Assembly (NCBI GenBank): GCA_039707465.1
Contig: CM077644.1
Location: forward strand, 215,945,962 to 216,009,961
DNA from: Rhabdophis nuchalis
Lineage: Eukaryota; Chordata; Lepidosauria; Squamata; Natricidae
DNA: 64,000 bases
Reading direction: 5' to 3'
A program made the position numbers and the translations under genes. Of this stretch, positions 55,778 to 64,000 are shown in pieces. Positions within the stretch are counted from its first letter, which is position 1; each line of letters opens with the position of its first letter. The notes beneath the pieces are model-generated. The model saw only the letters and a program-made list of their open reading frames with translations, was not told the origin of the DNA and searched no databases.

Positions 55778-56208
55778 TTCCCAGTTGCAATGTAGAGCTG
55801 TGAAAGTTGGACCATAAGAAAGGCTGAGTGCCAAAGAATTGAGGCCTTTGAACTATGGTGCCGGAGAAGACTCCTGTGAGTCCCTTGGACTGCAAGGCGA
55901 TCAAACCAGTCAGTCCTAGAGAAAATCAACCCTAACTGCTCTTTAGAAGGCCAGATTGTGAAGATGAAACTCAAATACGTTAACCACCTAATGAGAATGA
56001 AGGGCTCATTCGAGCCTAATGCTGGGAAAGATTGAGGGCAAAAGAAGAATGGGATGACAGAGAATGAGGTGGCTGGATGGAGTCACTGAAGCTGTAGGCA
56101 TGAGCTTAAATGGACTCCAGAGGAGGGTAGAGGACAGGAAGGTCTGGAGGAACATTGTCCATTGAGTCATGATGGGTCGGACACTTCGCAACTAACAACA
56201 ACAACAAT
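55778..56208 (+). pseudogene. BovB (RTE) 3' end with (AAC)n tail
   Basis: ESWTIRKAECQRIEAFELWC (near 55805) then RRLL...PWTARRSNQSVL, LKYVNHLMRMK and a terminal MGRTLRN-like frame; ends AACAACAACAACAA. Stops and a frameshift. 5' truncated after the RT. Confidence 0.8.
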
Positions 56209-56939
56209 TACCAGAAAGGTAATTACCCTCTCTCATCAGTTCACTACCCTGAAAGGCTGGGGAACTGCTGCTTTAAGCCAAACAGGTGAGGCCAGGATAT
56301 AAAGACCAAGAGGGCTTTTCTAAAAGTGGATCCCACCTATTTGTGAATATAAAAGTAGGGGGTCATATGTCAATCTCTTTCAGGCATGCAAGAGAGTTAA
56401 AGTTTACCCGTTGCAGTGGGCATTAGTATTTTGCCAATGACCACTAATTTTCACCACCATTTCTTGCTTGATATTGAGATGTTGCCACACAGAAGAATTA
56501 ACTGACAGGGAAGGGAATGAAACTCCTACTTACACTTCTTCAATTCCAAAAATTCAAGATGACGATGATTAAAGTAGAACTTTGATTGAAATAATTACAA
56601 TGATCTGATGCCGCAAAAATACCATTGTCTTTGATGTCATTTTAAAGATGAGGAGACATGTTATTACTTAAGATTTGTGGACTGTGAAGAAATGTCCTCT
56701 TTTCTCTTAAAATAAAAAAGTAATAGGTCTCTCTTTCTTGGAGATAAGGGCAGAATATAGCATCTCCCATTTAAAATTGTTATTAAATTTAGGCAATTAA
56801 TCATGCTTTTCAGACCACATCAGATGTGTTCACACATCATGCTAAAACCCAATCCAAACAATATTGTAGTATGAGCTATGTGTACCTAATATAAATACAT
56901 ATCCATTTTTATAGCCATCCGTGAGGGCCAAAAAACAAC
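56209..56939. other. No gene or recognised repeat
   Basis: AT-rich spacer between two BovB 3' ends. Confidence 0.45.
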
Positions 56940-57790
56940 AACAAATATGTATTCAAGAAAGACGGGACTAGATGAATCTAAAGTTGAAATTAAGATTGAA
57001 GATTGGAGAAATATCAACAACCTCAGATATGCAGATGATACCACTCTTATGGCAGAAAATGAAGAGGAGCTAAAGAGCCTCTTGATGGAGTGAAAAAGGA
57101 GGATGCAAAACTTGGCTTGAAACTCAAAATTACAAAAACTAAGATCATGGCATCCAACCCTCTCAATTCCTGGCAGTTGAGGAAGAAATGGAGGTAGTAA
57201 CAGATTTTATTTTCCTGGGCTCCAAGATCACCGCAGATGGGGACTGCAGCCAAAAAATTAAAAGATGCTTGCTCTGGGGGACAGAGGCTATGGCAAATCT
57301 AGATAGCATACTAAAAAGCAGAGACATTACCCTGCCAACAAAAGAACATATCGTCAAGGCTATGGTTTTCCCGGTTCCAACGAATGGAAATGCTGTGAAA
57401 GTTGGACCATAAGAAAGGCTGAGGCCTTTGAACTATAGTGCTGGAGAAGACTCCTGCAAGTTCCTTGGACTGCAAGGCTATCAAACCAGTCAGTCCTTGA
57501 GGAGATCAACCCTGGCTGCTGTTTAGAAAGCCAGATCCTAATGATGAAACTCAAATACTTTGGCCACCAAGGAAGAAGGAAGGACTCACTGGAGAAGAGT
57601 CTAATGCTGGGAATGATTGAGGGCAAAAAAAGTAGGAGATGACAGAGAATGTGGTGGCTGGATGGAGTCACCGAAACAGTAGGTATAAGCTTAAATGGAC
57701 TCCAGAGGATGGTAGAGGACAGGAAGGCCTGGAGGAACATTGTCAATGGGGTTGTGTGGGTCAGTCACAACTTTGCAACCAACAACAACA
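56940..57790 (+). pseudogene. BovB (RTE) RT palm to 3' end
   Basis: INNLRYADDTTLMAENEEEL carries the YADD box at about 57030. Then, in a shifted frame, VVTDFIFLGSKITADGDCSQ, LDSILKSRDITLPTKEHIVK and the post-RT region as in 55778, ending ACAACAACAA. Several stops and frameshifts, and a small deletion around 57400. It is the longest BovB piece here with the RT active-site box. Confidence 0.88.
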
Positions 57791-58288
57791 AATTCAAGAC
57801 GCTCTCTGAACAAACTCTTTAGGGTGAATATAACTTTGAATCTACAGTGTGCTATCTCCATTACCAAATTTATTGTTGGAAATATTCTTCATTGTACGAA
57901 AGGCTCTTTTTTTGTAATTGGTTAGCAATGCAAAAAAATAATAATCTTGCAATAACTCTGTAGCTTTATAAAGACTGAATTCTCTGATGAGCAGTAGTTT
58001 TAGCTTCCTAAACAAAAGCTGGTGATGAGAATGAAATATATAGTTAACAAAAGGACTGCAGGTGATAACTTAATCTATGCAACCAGTTCAGTTAGTGCTC
58101 AGCCTAATAGCACTTGATTTTTCATGCACTAGCATTTTAATGTCCATTATAACCTGGAGATCCTTGTGCTCCAAAGACAGTTGCTCAGGATACACTGACA
58201 TATACCAGCAGAAACACACTTCAAGGATACTTATCCAATGCAGTCCACAGCTGAATTTCTTATATATTCTTGACTTGGGTATAGATCA
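57791..58288. other. No gene or recognised repeat
   Basis: AT-rich; nothing recognised. Confidence 0.45.
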
Positions 58289-58490
58289 GAGGTGTCAAAC
58301 ATAATTTCATTGAGTTTCATTGAGTCATTGAGCCTTCATTAAGGGCCACGTCAGGGTTGTGTTTGACCTTGGAGGTGCTGGAGGTACACGTGGCCAGGGT
58401 GGGCATGACCAGCTCGACGTCACTCATGTCAGTGCCTGTGGTTGCCTGAGGGCTCTGCCAGCGAAAATGAGTTCCTGAGCTCCGTAAGAA
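58289..58490 (+). mobile_element. hAT-like MITE, left part
   Basis: CAGAGGTGTCAAACATAATT, AAGGGCCACGTCAGGGTTGT and GAGTTTCATTGAG words resemble a known style of hAT MITE. No right end found. Confidence 0.45.
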
Positions 58491-60811
58491 GTCTAACTGA
58501 TACCATAAGATATCTAGCAGTGAGAGAGGATAAGACTATGTGGTCTAAAGTTTATTTGCATTAGGTTATGGCAGTTTCAGATAGAGGCAACTAGGATGCT
58601 AAGAAAGCATTTTGAAAAAGAGCTAAAGTATTTAATTTATGTTTAGGCTGGAGGGTTATTTTCCAAGATCTGAAGACCTGTCATATAAAAAATGGATAAG
58701 ATTATTTTCTTTGCCTATAAAGATAGGACTAGGATGAATGAGTAGACCTGGCAATGTATTCTGAAAAACATAAGGGAAAAATTTGTAGCACGAAGAGCTA
58801 AACCTCAGTGGAACAGATTGCTCAGGAGTTGAGGAATTTTTTTTCTTAATTAAAGCATTTCAATATATTTAAAAGGATTGCTCTTTGCAAGGGGTTCATC
58901 TGGATGACCCACAATATTTCTTCAGATCCCAAGTTTTATAGTCCTATGTTTATTCTGATTGTTAATACATGCATTCACTCTATCTTTCCTTCGGGGTTCA
59001 TTGAAGTTTTAATAAGGCAGCTGAAACTTAATATATACCCAGCAGCAATAGCCAAAATAAGGGGTGGGTGGGAAGTTGGTCTGAATAATTTGTAGCTAAT
59101 TCAGTGATTTGTAAATATTACACACAAATTGTTGATGGTAATGAGATAAAAGTATAAAAGAACGTTTATATTATCGAATGTAATTGTCCAATCCTCAGCT
59201 TCAACTAATTCACAGTGACAATTCTGTACCAAAAAGTTATAAAAATTAACAATTTTATCTGAAGAGTTTGTTTCAAAAGATCTTTTAACCATCACCACCA
59301 TTAAACAGTCAAGATTATTTGATTGTATAAAATTTGTATAAAAAAGAAAATTGTATACTACTTGTTGACTAATATCCTAATATAAGCTTTCACCAAGAGA
59401 CTATGCTACATTATAAACCTGAATAAAATACAGGTTAACTCACCTAATCCCTGACAGCAGATCCTTGTTCAAACAGCTTCCAGAAACCTGGTAATGTTTC
59501 CCCAAAGACACATATAAAACTGAAGACCTACCTACAGGCAGACCTTCAGCTGCACAATAACAACCACTGTATTAAGTTTTCTTGCCCACACACACACAGA
59601 CATTATTATATCCCTGAGTAGTTAACGGAAAGGCCATGTGAAAATTCAGAGGATCATGACACTTCTTTGAAACATTACATTTTCAAGATCTGATGTATCA
59701 TTTGGCTTTTAGCCCTGTAAGTAACAGAGGCCAAATATACATTTTAGAAAATAATGATTTATAGTTGTAGTGGTTTCATGGTACATACTTTTTATCTAGT
59801 ATTAAATGACTTGTACTTGGTGCCAGCAGCTGTATACAAAATGAAGATAATGGAATGAGTGTTTTAGATGCAAATGTTGTAATCAATTTTACCCCTTTCC
59901 AAATCTATGTTGTTATGACACTTATCAAAAGTCCGCCTGTGCATTCTGTGTGAATTTTTTCTCTTATCTTTAGATGTTTCATATCAAAACTTTAAATTTG
60001 CTATCATCTTATTTTATTCTAATATTGTCCTTTAATTATATACTCTAATTAAGATTGAATTATGACAAGAAATATACTTAGTACATTCAGCAAATATACA
60101 TTTTTTTGTTTGAGTATAATTTCAAAAGATCTCAGGAGAAGAAGCACTATTGTGATGTTATCTTATTGTTTATAGAAAATCCACAGGAGAAAAGAAACCA
60201 CAATTGGGGGGAAATTACTGGAAACCAGCAGCAGAAAGCCTGAAAAAACAATCAGACAGAACAAGAGAATAAACACTATATATTCAGAAAACAATGTAGT
60301 ATAAGAACTATTTCTCCCCTGCTGAAATCTCATTTACAAGAATGTTAAACTGAGAAATTAAAATAAAGGTTATAAAGAAAATTAATCCTAGCTAAGAATT
60401 TGAATTGTGTGTTTGGAAATGGTGTAAACAAATCAATCAAATGGGAATGCCAGTCATGATAGCATTCTAAAAAACTTTCAGATATGGTGTTCTAAACCTT
60501 TTAAAATAGATATCAGCGTAAATAGATATTTTGAGCATACTTTGTATGGTAGGTAGAAAATATACTCAAAATCATTATTATTTTATTGCTATATGTACTC
60601 CTGAATTGATGGGAAGCAAGTAGAAGGGCTTGCAAGGAAGTCTCCAGATTAAAGTTCCTACCTTGCATTTGGTGATCATGTTTAAGGTAAAACTGGCTTT
60701 GACTATGCTTGTGGCGTACTGCCCAACATTTGCTAACTAACACTGTGTCACCTTTTTCTTAGAATTTTTCAGGTGACATGGGAATTATGAAGGCTGGTAT
60801 GGCAGTCAAAA
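58491..60811. other. No gene or recognised repeat
   Basis: 2.3 kb of AT-rich sequence with only short featureless frames and a CA run at 59588. Longest repeat-poor stretch of the window. Confidence 0.45.
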
Positions 60812-61167
60812 CTATCTTCCAGTGGTGGGTTCCAGATCCCATTGCAACTGGTACGGTTGCAATGGGGCCCAGCATCCTCCACATGAATGCGTGCAGCACG
60901 CACATGCGTCTTCGTTTTGAAAAAGTTTTATTGGGTTTTATAAATTTTTTACAAATAGGGTAAAGGGTAAGGTGTAAAAAGACATTTTGAGAACTTTCAC
61001 GTCGAAGTCGTTGACTCCTTCCGAAACTTCATAACAGAATATAGATAATACATTTAACTTACATTTGTACTACAAAGTGGAGAGAAATGCAAATATATCA
61101 TTGTGAAAAACTATGCTAGCAAACATGTATAAACATCCAAACAATATTATATTATATTAAAATAAAG

Positions 61168-62046
61168 TCACTTTTGAGATCTAAGTCTTTTGGCAATTGT
61201 ATCTTCTTTTCCCTGGCCCCCAGTGGGCGGGGCCGCGGCACCCTCTGCTCCCCCATTTTCATCCTCCAGGATTGAGGAATGTTTTTCAAGAAAGGCTTCC
61301 GCCTCTGCAATTGTTTTAATTCTTACTCTTCCTCCCTCCCAGAATATCAACATTCCCTCTGGCATCACCCACTTGAACCAGACCCCCCTTTTAAATAATC
61401 TTTTAGACAAGAAGGAATACTTCCTTCTTATCTCTCTAATCTTCTTCGGGACCTGCTTCAAGATAGCTACCTCTTTCTGTTGATAAACTAAGGGATCGTC
61501 TCTCTGCGCCCTCAAGATCCTTTCCCTTGTCGACCTTCTAACAAATTTAATATGTATCTCTCTGGGTACTTCATTTATCCTGGCATATGCTGAATTTATT
61601 CTATATATCAAATCGATGTCCCCCCTTATCTCCTCCTTAGGCTTGTGTAAATAATCTGCTAAAATTGTACACATTAAATCAGTTAAATCTTCATCACTTG
61701 CCTCAGGAACGTTCTGAAATCTTAAAAAATATGACATCCTTTCAAAATCCATCCTAGACATATGACCAGTTAAATCTCCAATTTCATTATTAATACTTTT
61801 AAGCTCTCCCTTTGCCCCAACTAACCCCACCTCCAGCTCATCAGTCTTTTGTGCATTTTCCATTAATTTCTTCTGTACCTCCAAAAGTTCTAACTTAGAG
61901 CTGACTTGGTCCTTTCTCATTTCTTTAATTTCTTTCACCAAGGTTTGAAGAGTTTCTTCCATTGCTGTTAATCTAGCATCCGTATCAGGTTTTTCAGGTA
62001 ACATCGAAGTGATTTTAGGCTGATGTGTCTGCTTTTTTGAAGCCAT
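61168..62046 (-). CDS. L1 ORF1 RNA-binding protein
   Basis: 292 codons, intact, starting ATG at 62046 after a long leader. Residues about 24-100 have heptad-like spacing typical of the coiled-coil trimer region. About 104-195 form the RRM (YFLRFQNVPE), and about 196-275 the C-terminal domain (KEVAILKQVPKKIREIRRKY; FKWVMPEGMLIFWEGGRVRI). The tail is Gly/Ala-rich and ends RLRSQK. In L1 elements this protein binds L1 RNA as a chaperone in the cytoplasmic particle. The length is near the 300-340 residues usual for the family. No ORF2 follows. Confidence 0.92.
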   Translation of the reverse strand: MASKKQTHQPKITSMLPEKPDTDARLTAMEETLQTLVKEIKEMRKDQVSSKLELLEVQKKLMENAQKTDELEVGLVGAKGELKSINNEIGDLTGHMSRMDFERMSYFLRFQNVPEASDEDLTDLMCTILADYLHKPKEEIRGDIDLIYRINSAYARINEVPREIHIKFVRRSTRERILRAQRDDPLVYQQKEVAILKQVPKKIREIRRKYSFLSKRLFKRGVWFKWVMPEGMLIFWEGGRVRIKTIAEAEAFLEKHSSILEDENGGAEGAAAPPTGGQGKEDTIAKRLRSQK

Positions 62047-62923
62047 GGTGAAGAATTTAAGTCTGTGTCAGTAAGATGGCGTCTGCTGGAAAGGAGCTAG
62101 TGAGGCAGGAAACGAGCAAGTTCCAATGAACAAAGTCTTAGTTGTTACCTAATTAAAGTCCAGAGAGAAACCAAATTTTTACAATCGAATAGAAGAAAAA
62201 AGGCACTTCAGGGAAAGGACCAATTAATCAATTACAAACAATCATAAGTAAAGAAAAGGAGAGGCAGTCCCATTCACTAGGGAATATCAGCAATCATCCA
62301 TGAATAGTGTATCTCAGGAGAACAAAGGAACGCCATCTTCCCTGCCCATCTGGAAGCCACCGGGAATTAACAAAGTGGAAAATTGCTTCTTTATTGCCAG
62401 ACTTCGATTCTAAGTATCCACGATCATTCCGGAAAGACTTTCACTCACGATCAGAAAAGTTTGAATGCAGGTTTCTATGCTTCCTCAAGCCTGAGGAGCA
62501 GTTTCAAAACGCCGCTTTTCTTCCGTTCCAAGGGGGGGTTTCACAAACCCCCCCCTCCATCGCTTTGTTAAGCAAAAGTTGCAAGCAGAAAGAGAAAGTC
62601 ACTCACAATCCACTCTGCAGCGAAGAGTCTCAGCTTTGCCTCCGACTCCAGCGATTCAGCCCTCTCACGAAGCATTAGATGTTCCGGTCCTCCTTCAGCG
62701 AAGGGAACCAAGCCCCCCGCAGCATGTTCCTTTACTCCTGGGTTGAGGACAAGGACCCCCCCCCGCCGACCGCCGTCGGGATAGGGAAATCCCAGCGAGC
62801 CGACCGTACGGCGGGAATCCTTTAAAAGGAATTCCCTGCCCCGTTGGGGGCCGTAAAAGAAGCAAAATGGCGGACGAGTCCCAGGATTCGACCGTCGCCT
62901 CCGGGAAACCGGAAGAAAGTCCA
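62047..62923 (-). promoter_or_regulatory. L1 5' UTR, presumed internal promoter
   Basis: GC-rich leader with CpG-containing blocks and C runs (GGGGGGGGGTCC on minus), ending at the left target-site copy. L1 5' UTRs carry the promoter; its presence in full here is inferred from the target duplication starting right at its end. Confidence 0.55.
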
Positions 62924-63175
62924 CACATGCGTCTTAATGTCCAGTGATGCCTCTGTGAGCCTCCGCAATGCTCCAGCTGCTTGGCAGAGCATTGCACAGG
63001 CACTGTATGCACCATCTGCGTGTGTGGAAATGCGGAGTTTAAAGACAGGTAAGGAGTGTAAGCGGGCGGGGTGGGCCTTCTGGAGCACCATACCGGAACA
63101 GTACCCGGTGCTCCGAGCAGGCTCTAGTACGCCCGTACCGGGGTGTACTGCCTGCAACCCACCACTGCCACATTC

Positions 63176-64000
63176 ACCTTATTAAAAATAGGACTGGGTA
63201 TGATGTAGCAGTCTTAAGAGTATATCTTGGGAGAAATGGGCAAGGAAGAAAAGGAAAGAAGTTGAAGATATGAGATTGAAAGAAGAATGACTGCAGGAAA
63301 AGAATATAATGAGTTTATGAAGAAATATTAGAAGGTAGGTTAATCTCCCAACAAAATGAATGGAATGAGGTTGTAAGGGTGGAGGATGTGGAAGCTAATT
63401 GGAACACAGTGAAAATAATTATGCTAAATAGTATGTGGAATAATACTAATGGGACATATAAAAACAGGATGTTTGGTGGAATGATGAAAAAGATTATGGA
63501 TAAGAAAAACACTTAAGGAAATACTGCAGGAATGAAGATGTTGTTTGATGTTTATATGCAGAAAGAGATAAAACCAAGGAGGAGTCAAAAGGAAGCAACA
63601 GTTTTGAGGGAAAATGCAGAACAATGTTAATGGAGCTAAATAATTTTTAGGGACGAGAGTGAAGAGAGCTAAATAAGGAGGCTCCAGAGTGAATAAAATT
63701 AAAAATAGAACTAATAAAATAATTTGGGATGAAAGTGAAGGTAAGGGATGATTTAAGATATACTTTAGAGTTTTGAATGATGCATAACATGTAATGATGC
63801 ATTGAAGCGCGGAATTAAAAGAATGTATGAAATCCCCTTGATTGTTATGATATTTCTGGATAAATCCACAGGAAATTCTTTTGACTCTAGAGGTATACTG
63901 TTGGGGATATGAATATACATTTAATATTGTCCACAAAGTGTGCTGTGCTTTTGGGCAAGACTCTATTTTTTGCAGCAAGCGACCATAAGAGTTGAACGTA
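63176..64000. other. No gene recognised; possibly LINE-derived
   Basis: A plus-strand frame with stops gives EWNEVVRVEDVEANWNTVKI, which looks like the linker between endonuclease and RT of a LINE, but I cannot assign it. The 184-codon minus frame is the antisense of this stretch. Confidence 0.3.

Larger units (their letters stand above)
60913..62923 (-). mobile_element. ORF2-less L1 (half-L1 layout) with 12-bp target duplication
   Basis: CACATGCGTCTT at 60901-60912 and 62924-62935 are identical, so the 2011 bp between them moved as one unit. On minus it has a GC-rich 5' region of about 877 bp, an intact ORF1 (61168-62046) and about 255 bp of AT-rich 3' sequence with an AATAAA near the end. 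There is no RT/endonuclease sequence. It ends CTTTTTCAAAACG with no clear poly(A). The enclosing sequence is a hAT-like element, so the L1 is the younger of the two. Confidence 0.82.
60820..63167. mobile_element. hAT-like element split by an L1
   Basis: Termini CAGTGGTGGGTTCCAGATCC and the inverted CTGCCTGCAACCCACCACTG share the CAGTGGTGGG start of the smaller MITE family but differ inside (GTACGGTTGCAATGGGG; GTACGCCCGTACCGGGG). Flanks CTATCTTC and CCACATTC match at only 5 of 8. Non-L1 sequence is about 335 bp. No transposase. Confidence 0.65.

Noticed and set aside
62307..63185. Several overlapping frames of 60-120 codons on both strands
   Set aside because: They lie in the GC-rich L1 5' UTR and the surrounding hAT-like element; stop-poor because of base composition.
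63424..63978. 184-codon minus frame
   Set aside because: Ser/Leu/Phe-rich with no domain; likely antisense of an A-rich, possibly LINE-derived stretch.

Overview
The window is nuclear DNA of a squamate reptile, most likely a snake. The evidence is the repeat content: Sauria-type SINEs ending in a CCTTTACCTTTACCTT tail, BovB (RTE), L2, CR1 (including the CR1 tail with the pentamer AGAAT/AGACT microsatellite that I associate with snakes), R4 and Rex1-like LINEs, Penelope-like elements, several hAT and TA-target MITE families, and (GATA)n of the Bkm type. I found no host protein-coding exon, tRNA, rRNA or CRISPR. Nearly all long open frames belong to retrotransposons or are stop-free frames of tandem repeats. 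It reads as an AT-rich, gene-poor intergenic or large-intron region.

Layout. 0-5 kb: a hAT MITE (147-1473) whose interior expanded into a 41-bp minisatellite that was split by an L2, then a TA-flanked MITE (3479-4823) filled with a 57/43-bp tandem array. 5-10 kb: a three-level stack (L2 inside R4 inside a TA MITE, 5898-9042) and a foldback element (9065-9806). 11-18 kb: a Penelope-like fragment with an inverted repeat and a decayed hammerhead-like core, a BovB relic, a tRNA-type SINE and a long CR1 split by an L2 tail. 19-26 kb: L2, CR1 tail, hAT and SINE copies. 26-34 kb: a second Penelope-like relic, Sauria SINE, hAT MITEs with clear 8-bp target duplications, Rex1-like and L1 ORF2 relics, and repeat-poor blocks that may be conserved non-coding DNA. 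34-45 kb: an unclassified repeat family with an acidic coding tail, L2 copies including one with a 911-codon intact frame (39990-42725), GATA/ATCT arrays and CR1. 46-58 kb: a small solo LTR, inverted Penelope-like repeats, SINEs, an L2 with an (AACTA)n tail and BovB 3' ends. 60-63 kb: a hAT-like element carrying an L1 that has a 5' UTR, an intact 292-codon ORF1 and a 3' end but no ORF2, flanked by a perfect 12-bp target duplication.

The pieces are not a cooperating gene set but a record of successive insertions. LINE 3' ends carry different simple-repeat tails: (TAAAA)n, (ATT)n and (AACTA)n for three L2 types, (AAT)n for R4, (ATT)n for Rex1 and (AAC)n for BovB. Several of these have grown into long microsatellites. 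The strongest candidate for something not commonly described is the ORF2-less L1 at 60913-62923, similar in layout to mammalian half-L1 (HAL1) elements. Next come the MITE-borne minisatellites and the decayed Penelope hammerhead.
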